Shown: positions 11,745 through 22,713 of the stretch, piece after piece | Layout of the letters: each line of letters begins with the position of its first letter | How positions within the stretch are numbered: the first letter of the stretch is position 1 | Assembly: GCA_016098155.1 (NCBI GenBank) | Contig: JAAAJB010000022.1 | Span: 58,524 to 122,523 of the forward strand | Length of the DNA stretch: 64,000 nt | Direction: 5' to 3' | Source: Actinomortierella ambigua | Lineage: Eukaryota > Mortierellomycota > Mortierellomycetes > Mortierellales > Mortierellaceae | Made by a program: the position numbers and the translations under genes | Notes under the pieces: generated by a model | The model's input: only the letters and a program-made list of their open reading frames with translations | Database searches by the model: none | Told to the model about the DNA's origin: nothing

Positions 11745-14700
11745 TTATGCAGTTCGACTCCTCTTCCTTCTCTGCATTCGCTGTGCCTCTACATGTCCTT
11801 GTGTCGCTGCTCTAGCGAACCACTTGGTCGCTTCGGCGTCACTCTGCTCGACTCCACGACCTTGGTCGCACATCAATCCAAGGCTAAATTGTGCTTTTAC
11901 ATTTCCGTGTTCTGCTGCTCTTGTGTACCACTTGGCCGCCTCAATGTCGCTCTGCTCGACTCCTCGTCCTTCTTCGTACATACGTCCCAGGTTTAACTGC
12001 GCTTGATTGTCCTCTCGTTCTGCTGCATTCGCAAGCCACTTGACAGCCTTAATGTCGCTTTGCTCGACTCCCTGTCCTTCCTTGTACATCAGCGCGAGGT
12101 TGACTTGTGCTTCTTTGTTCCCTCGTTCTGCTGCCTTCGTGAACCACTTGGCTGCCTCAATGTCGCTCTGCTTGACCCCTCGTCCTTCTTTGTACATCCA
12201 TGCGAGGCTGAATTGTGCTCCTTCATACCCTTGTTCCGCTGCCTTTGTGAACCAGCTAGCCGCTTCAATGTCACTCTGCTCGGCACCTCGTCCTTCTTTG
12301 TACATAGGCGCGAGGTTGAACTTTGCAAGATTGCCTCCTTGTGCTGCTGCCTTCGTGAACCACCTGACCGCTTCAATGTCGCTTTGCTTGACACCTCGTC
12401 CTTTTTGACACATCAACGCGAGGCAGAATTGCGCCAACTTGTCGCCTTGCTCTGCGGCCTTCGTGTACCACTTGATCGCTTCAGTGTCGCTCTGCTCGAC
12501 ACCTCGTCCTTCCTCATACATCAACGCGAGGTTGAACTGTGCTCGTTGATACCCTCGTTGTGCTGCCTTAGCGAACCACTTGAACGCTTCGATATCACTC
12601 TGCTCGACGCCTCGTCCCTCTTCATACATCAACGCGAGGCTAAATTGCGCAGACTCGTCGCCTTGTTCTGCTGCCTTCGTGTACCACTTGATCGCTTCAG
12701 TGTCGCTCTGCTCGACACCTCGTCCTTCTTTGTACATCCACGCGAGGTTGAACTGTGCTCGTTGATACCCTCGTTCCGCTGCCACCGTGTACCACTTGAC
12801 CGCTTCAATGTCACTCTGCTCGACACCTCGTCCTTCTTCATACATCAGCACGAGGCTGTCCTGTGCGTCATCGTCGCCTTGTTCTGCTGCCTTTGTGAAC
12901 CACTTGGCCGCTTCAGTGTCGCTCTGCTCGACACATAGTCCTTCTTGATACCAAAACGCGAGGATGCTTTGCGCAAACTCGTCCCCTTGTTCTGCTGCCT
13001 TTGTGAACCACTCTACCACTTCAATGTTGCTCGGCTCGGCTCCTTGTCCTTCTTTGCACATTAGCGAGAGGTTATGCGGTGCGTCGCCGTTGCCTTGTTC
13101 TGCTGCCTTCGTGTACCACTTGATCGCTTCAATGTCACTCTGCTCGACACCTCGTCCTTTCTCATACATCAGCGCGAGGTTTAACTGTGCGCCATCGTGG
13201 CCCTGTTCTGCTGCCTTCGTGAACCACTTGACCGCTTCAATGTCGCTCTGCTCGACCCCTCGCCCAGTTAGGTACAATAATCCAAGCTCTAATTGTGCAT
13301 TCTCACTTCCATTCTGTTCTGCCTTGAATAGCCAGTTGACAGCCTCGGCATCATCCTGTGAAACCCCTCGGCCAAGAGAGTACCACACTCCAAGTGTCAT
13401 TTGTGCCTCGCTTTCCTCCTGCGCTGCCGCCATACGATACCATTGGAGTGCTTCAATGTCATCTTGCTTGACTCCATAACCGTTGGCGTACATATTGCCA
13501 AGCTCACACTGTGCCTCAGCACTACCACCTTCAGCCGCTCGACGATACCATTTCGCTGCCTTCTTGTCGCTCTCCTCGACTCCCTGGCCTTGCTGGTACA
13601 TCTTAGCGATACGTAGCTGTGCCACAATAAGTCCTTGCTGAGCTGCCTGGAGGTACCACCAGAACGAGTCATTCTCGTTCTTGTCGATCCATTTTCCAGT
13701 GCCATAGATCCACCCAAGAAAGAGCTGGGCGTCGACACTCCCTCCCATGGCTGCCTTGCACAAATGCGTGACTACATCATCGTCCGTCTCCGGTAACCGA
13801 CCCACGTGGCGAGTGTCAATGTCCATGGCTGATGTATCCTCTCCGATGTAGCCCTCATGTTTGTTATGGGTCATCCGACCATACGTCAGCCCGGTTTGAG
13901 TGGCGCCGGTTTGGGTGACGGAAAGATCATCGACACCTCCGTCATGATCGCCAACACATGCGTCGGCCGAATCGTCGTAAACTTGAGCCACCTCGCTTGT
14001 TGCAGGTCTTTGAAATGGATCTTGGTGCCAACAGCGTTCCACCCAATTACGATACTCCATCGGCGTATTGTCTGGCAAGACCTCACGACCACCATTGCGG
14101 ACAGCTAGGGCAACAAGCTCGTTATTTTCGTGGTCTTTGAATGGCCGTGTACAGTTGGCAGCCATCTCCCACATCACCATTCCAAGTGCATACACGTCAG
14201 ACTGGGCCGAATACACTGGCCTGGTAGTATACAGGAGCTCAGGTGCTACCCATCGTAGAGTGCCTGCAGGACCAGCTCCAGACTGGTTGGCTAACGACGT
14301 CGCTGCACTGACCATCGACCTGGTCTTGGACAGTCCAAAATCGGCTAGCTTGACCTCCATATGATTGGTCAGGAGCACATTGGCGCTCTTGAGGTCTCGG
14401 TGGAGGACCCCTTCTTGATGGATGAAGGCAAGTCCCCGTGCAATTTCGCTGGCGAGCCGGCTCTTGGTCGACCAGTCATCAAGGGCGAGCTCACCATTGT
14501 TGATGACCCGTGCAAGACTACCTTTTTCGGCCAGTTCCATGAGAAGGTAGATGCGATCGTCTTCCTCGTGGGTACGGTAGAACTGGATGATGTGGCGGTA
14601 GCGGAGCTTCTGAAGGACGGCGATCTCCTTCTGGATGGACTTTTGGTGAAAGTCCGACTTGCTGAGGAAGAATGTCTTGGCCGCACACGGCTGGTTCCCC

Positions 14701-14907
14701 CAACGCGCCTCGTAGACAGTGCCAAAGGCTCCAGAGCCGATGGACTTTCCGAGGACGAGAAGAGAGCGCTATCAGATGGCATAGAGAGAGAAGAGAGAGA
14801 GAGAAATGTGTGTCAGTGGGCTTTGCTCAGCGTCTAAGAAAGAACAATTGTGTTCTGCCTGGCTATTTCCTTACCACGAGGGCGCGTTTGGCGCGAGCTG
14901 AATCCAT
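11745..14907 (-). CDS. TKL-type protein kinase fused to about 18 Sel1 repeats (copy B)
   Basis: Paralogue of the neighbouring gene in the same orientation. Exons 14875-14907 and 11745-14768 give 1,018 residues. The kinase has GSGAFGTV, AAKTFF (Lys), HRDLKSANV, DFGLS and APE, all intact. About 18 Sel1-like repeats follow; the first four are close to those of copy A, while the later ones are more shuffled and some have lost consensus positions (for example GDAPHNLSLMC). The conserved start region (MDSARAKRALV), leader intron and upstream element point to a tandem duplication after which the repeat array diverged, probably by unequal exchange. The role is inferred to match copy A, with different partner specificity set by the solenoid. 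A 3' neighbour in the strict sense is absent; intergenic DNA separates the two copies. Confidence 0.88.
14769..14874 (-). other. Leader intron of kinase-Sel1 copy B
   Basis: A 106-bp intron (donor GTAAGG, acceptor CTGATAG) at the same codon as in copy A. Confidence 0.75.
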
Positions 14908-14993
14908 TAACTGAGATGAGATGGAGGTGTTGTGAATTTAATTGTGAATGATGGGAATGAGAGAGAGCGAGAGACTCTTCCTCTTTACTTTGG

Positions 14994-15016
14994 ACGTCAC
15001 CCATGCATGGTTACAC
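14994..15016 (-). promoter_or_regulatory. Conserved upstream element, copy B
   Basis: The 23-bp word shared with copy A, one mismatch in the centre, with the TGACGT core, 87 bp upstream of the start codon. Confidence 0.5.
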
Positions 15017-15424
15017 GAAGGTGCAACAGATGTTGGCGCAAGAAAGATTCATTCAATTGATGTATGATAAGCAGCTTCGCCTGGTGTAGCCCGCTGGGCT
15101 TTTCTCTTTCTCACCTACTCTCTTCATATTAAGAGGGGAGGGGTATCCGGTTTTTGTGGACGTGCCCCCTCCCTTGCCCAGACTGCAGCCAGGATCCCCA
15201 ACTAAAAGCTTTCAAATTGGAAAGGTTGGAGCACCTTTGCCATCCTCGATGGTTTGCAACCGTATAGGGCACACAAGGCACAGAGTCATGAGGCGGTGTG
15301 GGCGTAAGGCGAATACTGTCCGAAGAACATTGTCCTGCGACGTGTCGGTTATGCTAGCCTTGCTCTATTGTAGAGACCAAACGCAAGACCGATGTTACGG
15401 ATGCAGATAACCGGCTGTTCCCCC
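15017..15424. other. Intergenic, nothing recognised
   Basis: About 400 bp upstream of copy B without coding signal, repeats or RNA structure that I can support. Confidence 0.5.
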
Positions 15425-15740
15425 CCCCCTTCAGTCGCAGAGGATTGGGAGGGAAACCACCAGTGGCAAAATCTTCGAGCTTGCTCCGTGGAATGGGCCT
15501 TGTCCGTTGCCATAGAGAGTGCCTTTTTCGTCAGTCATGTGCATGCCTTGTGCCTCATAGACTTGGATGGCCTCGCTGGAGTTGAACATGTCAGTAACAA
15601 GCTGGTTTATGCGATGGACATCGTTGTGGCGAGGGGAGAGAACGACTTTGTCGACAATACCCGATGGGAGATCTATTGAAACTTCACCATTGCTAGTGTA
15701 CGTCGATTCTGTCCCCGAGGGGGCAGATTCAGGTCCATTA
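15425..15740 (-). pseudogene. Fragment of a Pif1-like helicase (Helitron or similar element)
   Basis: The minus strand reads LPSGIVDKVVLSPRHNDVHR, then INQLVTDMF and YEAQGMHMTDEKG. This resembles the helicase segment 'LAPTN.DVD.IN..+L..+' of Pif1/Helitron proteins. The frame is closed at both ends (TAA near 15740 and TGA near 15430), and no Walker motifs or Rep nuclease lie nearby, so it is a scrap of a mobile-element helicase. Identification is by one motif, hence moderate confidence. Confidence 0.45.
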
Positions 15741-15964
15741 CATTATTCTCATCCCTGCTCGTATCATGAACCACTGTCAAAATCATTTTGCATTCAAATT
15801 TTTGGGAGAGATGGGAAGAAGGGGAAGAAAGCATATGGGTGGGGCGGGGCTAATGTGAAGAAGGGAGAACAAGGTCCTCGAGACAGTGAATGTGTGTCGG
15901 CGCGAGATTGCCCTCAACTATATGCGATTTGAGGGGTGTCGGGTCCAGCGGAATGTTCATATTC

Positions 15965-16768
15965 CTAGATGCCAATGATGCAGTCCTCGCTCATCAAGCT
16001 ACCACCATGGACGTCAATGAGCGTCGTGCGGAACGCTTCGGCGTCGGTGAAGTACTCACCACTGTAGTGGAAGCCAATCAACGAGCCTGCGGCGATGCGT
16101 AGCATAAATGTCTTGAGCGTGTCGACTTCTAAACCGTGGGTCTCATAGCAAGTCACTTTCTTGTATCGAGCGAGATCGTCGGCGATCGTATTCAACCACG
16201 CGCCCAGCACTTGCTGGTCAGGGTTGGCGAGTTTAGGAGCCCCATTGCGGATGGGACCAGTGTTGAATGTCACGGACAGAAAGTTGTGATCGAGCTCGCC
16301 ATCGAGAGGGTCCGTGGCGCCCAAGCCGACACCGTGAGTCTCAAACGACTCAAAGGTCATCGTCACGTCCAAAGATCCGTGCTGGATCCGCAGCTTCTCG
16401 AGTCGTTGCTGAGGGCGACGGGCAACCTGGGCGATAAGGAAGGAGACTTGATTGGCGGTGATGGTGTCAACAACCAGAGTAAGTTGACGAAGTTTATGGT
16501 CGCCCAGAACTTGAGCAAACTCCTCCAAAGTGGCTCCACCAGCGTCATCGCCGTCGAATGTCACGAGGTGAAGCTCAAGGTGACTCACCCAGGTGTTCTG
16601 CTGGAGGTAAGCGATTAAGGTGGGGCGAAGGGTGCCCCAGCCGACAGCTTGGCCATTGGTGCGCTGGATGACCAGGCTTTCGGTTTCCAGCATGGTCTTG
16701 GCAGTCGCGCTCTGTGAAAAGTCCACAAAGGCCTGGTAGTCGGGAAAGATTTGGGTGTCGGTCACCAT
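15965..16768 (-). CDS. Hypothetical protein, 267 residues
   Basis: An intronless frame from a clear ATG to a stop. I do not recognise it. It has no signal peptide or membrane segment. Alternating leucine-rich strands (VSHLELHLVTFDGDD, KLRQLTLVVDTI, QRLEKLRIQHGSLDV) look like a short leucine-rich or RNI-like fold, as in the C-terminal halves of fungal F-box proteins, but no F-box is present at the N-terminus (MVTDTQIFPDYQAFVDF). Composition is balanced and codon use is ordinary, so it is probably real. A TATA-like run lies about 100 bp upstream. Confidence 0.7.
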   Translation of the reverse strand: MVTDTQIFPDYQAFVDFSQSATAKTMLETESLVIQRTNGQAVGWGTLRPTLIAYLQQNTWVSHLELHLVTFDGDDAGGATLEEFAQVLGDHKLRQLTLVVDTITANQVSFLIAQVARRPQQRLEKLRIQHGSLDVTMTFESFETHGVGLGATDPLDGELDHNFLSVTFNTGPIRNGAPKLANPDQQVLGAWLNTIADDLARYKKVTCYETHGLEVDTLKTFMLRIAAGSLIGFHYSGEYFTDAEAFRTTLIDVHGGSLMSEDCIIGI

Positions 16769-16868
16769 TTTTGTTGAACGATGAATGCAGTGGTATAGCT
16801 GGGTGTATCGTTGTGAGGCTAAGGGGAGTAGGTTGTGAAGAAGACGTTTTTACTGCAGCATTCCGACG

Positions 16869-16876
16869 TATATATA
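16869..16876 (-). promoter_or_regulatory. TATA-like element
   Basis: TATATATA about 100 bp upstream of the start at 16768. Confidence 0.35.
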
Positions 16877-17426
16877 CAGACATGCTGAATGGTCTTTCAG
16901 CTGCAAAGTTGAGGAATGTAACACGTCTGTCAAAGATATATATTCATATCTAATTTGATATTTAATTTCCCAGCTGTGAAAAGCGAAAAAAGTCAAAGAC
17001 AGCATAGGTTGCCACCCTGGTTCCAGTGTTGGTAGACGAGTAGCTACTTTGTGTGTACCTGGCAGGTAGGGACAGTTCGATTTAACGTGCTGAGCTCTGC
17101 AGCGTGGAGGGGTCACTGGCCCAAACCATGCACTCAATTTTCCTGCCACCCCTGTTTCTCGCATCCTCCACGACACAGAGGCTATAATAAAGGCGTACGA
17201 GAATAATTCCGTTGTTGAATCCTTCCATCATACCTCTAACCATTGAAGAGCCCACCTGGTGGGAATCTGGCAGAGTAAGGCATGAAGATAGAGCTGGTAT
17301 CAATCTGTCAACCTACAGGTCCTGCACCGGAGGCAATATAAATAAATATAGGGGGGGGGGGAGTCGAGGAATACAATTTTGGGACTTCAGAAAATTGAAG
17401 GGCCAAGGTACAAAACCATTGTATTG
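16877..17426. other. Intergenic, nothing recognised
   Basis: Between the start of the orphan gene and the 3' end of ERMARD; contains one poly-G run near 17351 and no supported feature. Confidence 0.5.
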
Positions 17427-20400
17427 TCACGATTCGTCGAAATACTGTTCTACAAGAATCCTTCCTAACTGAGCACAGAGGCTCTCCCACGCTTGCTCCA
17501 CAGCTTCGAGTGAAAACTGCTCCATACTGACCAAGAACCGGTCGACAAAGGCCATCATCTTTACACGTAGCAGGACTTCCTGTTTCGACAGACGAGCAAT
17601 CCGCCCCTCCAGCTTCATCGACTCTAGCTTCTGCTGCCCTGATTCCTTCCATCTGCGGATAGGTGGGATGACAAGAACGGGGTGTGCCTGAGAAAGTGGC
17701 TGTTCGACGACCGAGAAACCACCGCCCTCGTCCGGTTGATGAAGGACAAGGAACTCCACGAGACAGAGGCAGGCAGCGAGCATCCCCCACAGCCGAGGCA
17801 TGGCCTCCTTCATCGCTGAAAATTGTCGCCATTTCCTCGTCGACATTTTTCCTGACTCCTCTTCTTCACGAAACGTCTCAAATTTGGAGGAAGTCTAAGG
17901 AGATCGTTTGGAAAAAAAAATAACGCAGACACACACAATTCGTCAGTGAGATTATCAACAACGCTCCTTGTTGTACTGCTCTTAATCTCAGAGCTCATGT
18001 TGTTTGAGGAAAGGGGAAGAAGCACATACCTTTTCCAGGGCTTGTTGAATCCGATGCACAATCGTGCTCCATCCTGATAGACTCTGAGTAAAGACATTAT
18101 CTGATCGCAAGTGGTGCCACGATAGACCAGCCTCTGCGAGGACATCGTCGACTTTGCCTCGCACAACAGGTCTGCTGAACATAAGTGGTGGTAGTGGTGT
18201 GCAAGTAGCGGCATGCGATGCCTGCTCTTTCAGATGGAAAAGCGAATGCACTAGATAAATGCTACCCATATCCTCTTCCACTTGGTCTGCTCTTGTTACT
18301 GTTGCTGCCGTAGCACTATTGGTCCAAAGAGTCCATAGCGCTCGTAACAGTTCCCTCTTCAACAAGGCAAAATCGTCATATCTGGGCACAGTGTAATGTT
18401 TCACCCATGTGTCAATCGAAGCCTTGAGAACTGTGCTGCTGCCTGCGGGTGCCGTCGTCGTCGTCGTCGCTGTTGCCGTTGCTGTCGCCATCAATGGGAC
18501 AGCATGGCCCTCTTTTGCGTGTAGGTGGTCCTTTTTTGGGAAATGAGCCATGAGGGAAAGGACCAGTCCGACGTACATGTGGAACCAATCTCGGCCTGTA
18601 ATGTCAGTCCCCAGCAAGTGATTCGCCTCGCCATGACTTGCGCGGTCTCGAAGTCGTGGACCACTCGGGCATACAAACAAGTCGTAGCAAATGTTCTAAC
18701 AGAGATGAAAGGGAAAGAGGGAAGGAAATGTTGCCAAATTCTTTGAGTTCCACGATCAGAAAACAACTCACCCACCCCATCCCCGTGTTCCTTTCTTTAA
18801 TACCCTCACCCCAATCCTACACCCCTCGTTACCACTCTTTCAGGACCAAGAGCACCGAGCAGCCGATTTGGTTGCCCTCGTGTCCCGTTCTTGCCGGCCA
18901 CAATCCCGCCGGCTGCAGGATACTGCGCGTTGAAAAACTGTTCGGGGACAAGTGGATCCAAAATGACGTCCAGCGTAACATAATAATCTCCGCCGACGAG
19001 CGCATGTTCTCGATCGGGCTTGCAGCCGTTGAGGTGAACGTAGATACGTCGTAGTCCATGTTCCAGTAAGGGGAGGGTCGCCATAACAAAGAGTAGAGAT
19101 GTATCCTCTTCAGGCTGAAAATGAGAAGCGGGACAGCTGCGACTGAGGTCCAAGAATGGACTTTGGTCGGCTGGCCACCGGAAGCGTGGGATGTGCTCAC
19201 AAGCTTCTCGCCACTGATCTAGTGTCCCGATGGTGACAAGTCGGCTCTGATGACATAGGTCCCGGATGTACCGTCCAAGGTGCTTGTCATCCAATGCTGT
19301 TGAAAGAATGCTCTCTATGTTTTCAAGCAGGATATTACTTCGTCAGATCTAGAAGAGTCCCTCATTCATTCTTTATTTCTCTTCCATACCCTCTATCGAC
19401 GGAAAAGCCTTACCTGATGGTGTCCATAGATGGTCATAGAGGGCACAGTATTCGTCTTTCAACACTCCCTCTCCTTCATGTCCTTCGTAGCAAGGGGCAC
19501 TACGACGTAGGCTTATGGTGATCGACTGTCTTTGGAGCGTATTCAAGATTGACATGAACACCATGATCAACATGGCATCGTAGGCATCCTCTGGGACCTC
19601 GTCACACGGCAGGATAAAGCCATGCCAAGACAAGTTTCTTAGATTAAGCGCGAGTGGCGACCCCATCATTGTCCATAGGATGCGGAGCTAATCGCAATAT
19701 TTAACGAAAGAGAGTAAATCGCATTAGTGCGGTGGCAGACATAGGGGAGCAGGCTACTGCATAGACCTCGACTCCAGCAAAGCGCACTTTTAATCATTAC
19801 CATGTTAGTCCCCAGGAGAGTTTCCAAGCAAGGCACCGCCAATAGCTCTCGCATAATGAATGGGATGGGTGTATCGGGACCCTGGACGGCGAAGAGGATC
19901 TTTTGAAAGAGTAGTGGGTAGCAATGAAGGAGCGATTGAGTCATTGTCGTCCCTCCCTCCCTCTCTCTCTATCTCCTCAACCCGTGTTTGATCTCTGATG
20001 TTCATGGCGGGACCTTACATTGCCAAGGAGCCGGTCCAACAATGTTGTTCCAAGCAACAGCGCCTGGTGATAATAACCTGATTGGTGGAGGTCGAGCCAT
20101 ACTGATATCCCACAAACCATTGTCGGGTCCAGCGACGACATTTCACTGGCATAAAGGCTCTTGAGTGACCAGCCAGCTGGCACATGGCTGATATGGCCAA
20201 AGTTAAAGTTGCTCTCACCGCCGTCAATGATGCCGCCGTTGCAGATCTGGTCAAGAAGGTGGTCTCGACTTGCCTGACAGATACGCTTGAACAGGTGTAA
20301 ATGGACATGTGAGTCGTTCAATGACCCGGGATCGCGCAGGTCCAAAGGCGTATCGCTCCTAGGGTTAAGGTCACTGTCGGTTGCCACATTGGATGAATGC

Positions 20401-20871
20401 TGTGTCTGGTCGACTGTCTCCTCCTCCTTTTCTTCCTCATCTCTCTGCTCGATATTGGCACTCGCGTCCGTGCGGTCATTGTTGTTTTCCTGGAGGAGGG
20501 CGCTATCCAATGCGAGTGAGGCTACATGCTGGAGGCAGAGTCGACCTCGGTGAAAGCATGCCCGAAACTCTTGGGGTATCTGGGAGGTATCGTTGGCCCA
20601 GGATGGCTCAAAGAGGATACGATTTTTAATCCAGCCTGGAATAAATGACTCGTGCGCGACTTTCCTAGGCGGAGGACGGAAGTGAACACTAAAACAGGTC
20701 AGCCAAAAAAGCGAGAAAAGTGCCTTGCTGGTGAAAGCTTGAACGAAATGAATGTACCTTGGCCGCAATGCCTACATTGCGATGCATTTCGGGATGCGAG
20801 CATGGGAGGGTCGTGAGCCATGTAATGGAGAGGGGCGTCTGCAAAAAGCACCTCAGTGGTTGTGCCAACAA
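17427..20871 (-). CDS. ERMARD: ERMARD orthologue (ER membrane-associated RNA degradation protein; 5' end unresolved)
   Basis: Exons read in phase: ~20688-20019, ~19956-19801, 19687-19414, 19314-18833, 18695-18030 and 17894-17427. Family hallmarks appear in the order of animal [22 protein letters not shown] (compare GLNLRNVLWHGF), [16 protein letters not shown] followed by YVTLDVILD (compare QLETGLRNVF..LN.C and TTFDQIL), then [15 protein letters not shown] (compare GPRIRDHLSHGEIN). Near the C-terminus there is one membrane helix ([17 protein letters not shown]) and an amphipathic tail, again as in ERMARD. The N-terminal exon carries an acidic low-complexity insert ([13 protein letters not shown]), making it longer than the human protein of about 680 residues. 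The first exon and start codon could not be fixed: upstream frames stop within 100 bp and several acceptors compete. The exon-3 acceptor, in a CT-rich run, is also approximate. The molecular function is poorly known in any organism. Confidence 0.82.
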
Positions 20872-20959
20872 AGTTTACGAATTGAATTTTTTTCTGTTTG
20901 GTAAAATGGTGCTTTTTCTTGTTTGTATTGTTTGAGTTTTGTACGAATGCGTCTATTTC

Positions 20960-22713
20960 TCACTCGTAGCCAAGGCTCTCAAGGAACGCATCCGAGCACC
21001 GGGTGACTTGCTGGAAGTTACGATCGAAACCAGACTGTCCGCCATAGTATGGGTCCTAAGCCAGGCCAAATGTGATGAATAGGTAAATATATAATTTAGA
21101 GTAAAAGTGGGGCCTCGCGGGTACGATCGGCGTGGGTGGAGAGAGAGAGAGCAGTTTGGTACACGGAGGGGAGCAGCTCAAAAAAAAGAGTTTGAAACTT
21201 GGAATGCTCGAATATCCAAGTGGGCGATTGTGACGAGAAGAACGCCATCTTCCACCAATTGAAGATGTCACCACGGCCCACAGATACCCGGGCCTTTTTT
21301 TTTTTGTCACCAAGACCCCCCACTTTCAAAGAAAGAGAAAAACAAAGTCGGGCGTTTACCTTGATGATGCGGTCTCCTTTGGGGTCGTACGTGCCAAACA
21401 TTTTCACTATCGGGAAAGAAGGGCGTATAAGAAGGTGGTAAGGGCAATGTCAATCTCTCAACTTTGATTGAGACGTTTGTCGCAACTATACGATTGCGCC
21501 TCTTCTCTCCGCACCACTCCCGTTCTTCTTTATCCCTCTTCCTCCTCTTTCGCTCTCTTCTTCCTCCTCCCTCCTTCCATGCATTCCACAACTTCTGCAT
21601 CCTCTTCCTAAACTAACGCATGCGGTGGTGCGGGTATGTTTAGTACGCCACGTCCACTCAACATTTTTTTAAACTTTTTCCCACATTTTTTTAGCGTCCC
21701 ACTCTCATTGTTTTTTTTTTCTTTTGCCTCTCTTTTACCTGTTGCTGTGTATCCCTTGGGAGCCATATCTTTGAGATCACGCAAGTTCTCCTCGTCCATG
21801 CAGAGGATGTAGTCGTAGTAGGTGAAATCAGCCGTCTTCACGGCGCGTGCACGATGATTGACGGGGACGCCATTCTTCCGGCACGTCTCTGCAGATCGGC
21901 GATCGGGCGTGTCACCCACCTAGTACCAGGGGGCGGGCGAAGGGGGAGGGAGAACGAGTGCGAGAAAAAAAAAGGAGCACAGCAAAGTCAGAAGTGTTCA
22001 TACAATGATTGATTTTTGTTTTTTCGTACCCGTCCAAGAAGCAAGGGGGGGGGGAGGAGGGCGAAGGCAGAGTGTGAAGGAAAGAAGGATGGGCGATCCA
22101 CCATCTCCCACTTTTGCTTCTTCATAGCCGCTTCCTTTCTTTCGCAACTTTACATGATAAGAAGCAGTGCCTGCACTGTCAATCTCAAATTGGGTCTTGA
22201 GACCCTTCTTCTCGACAATGTGCGCAAACACAGCCTCCGCCCTATTTGAAAGAAAAAAAAATAAACCAATCGTCGACAGGCGACAAGGGGGAGGGGGGAG
22301 GGACAGGTGGATTATTGGATGATCAGAAATCACTGTGATTTAGTCGTGTACAGGTGTCATTTCTTGTCCTTCACACACGTAATGTAGCCGTTTAGCCTTG
22401 CTGTCGTGTTTGCTGAAGCTACTTTACATTGGCGACCGGCAGATGTTTCCTAAATGTGGAGAAGGGTGTGTGCGTGCAATGTGGGAATAGGTAAGAGAAG
22501 GGCGAGAGAGTGAGGGTGAGTGGGTAGGTACGTGACGGGGATGATGTGGCGAGTGCGACTTTACTAGCCAAGGAACAAAGAAGAATAGCTGAATGCAACT
22601 GACGCATGTCTCATGCATTAAAGATTCCAAGTGAATGGAGCCAATCTCGCCGGTCACCTACCGAGACACACAAAGAGCACCTTGTTGACAGGAAGGGAGT
22701 TGTCGCTTGGCAT
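20960..22713 (-). CDS. LTP1: Low-molecular-weight protein tyrosine phosphatase
   Basis: A cytosolic phosphatase for phosphotyrosine and small substrates. Six exons: 22713-22662, 22449-22428, 22241-22154, 21919-21739, 21406-21360 and 21055-20960. All phases agree and give 161 residues, the normal family length. The P-loop VCLGNICRSP holds the nucleophile Cys16 and Arg22 (C-x5-R). The general-acid loop is DPYYGG (Asp131). Other family marks are DSAGTASYHVGDTPDRRS, YDYILCMDEENLRDL and GTYDPKGDR..I. Exon 2 is only 22 nt and carries the core of the P-loop. The start is the only ATG ahead of VNKVLFVCLG. The 3' end lies within about 90 bp of the ERMARD coding region on the same strand. Confidence 0.95.

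Noticed and set aside
7423..14540. Regularly spaced direct repeats suggesting a CRISPR-like array
   Set aside because: The repeats are coding, 108 bp in phase, and translate into Sel1 units.
22419..22657. Reading straight through into the phosphatase P-loop from the right
   Set aside because: These frames lack VCLG; the exon at 22662-22713 supplies it with proper splice sites.
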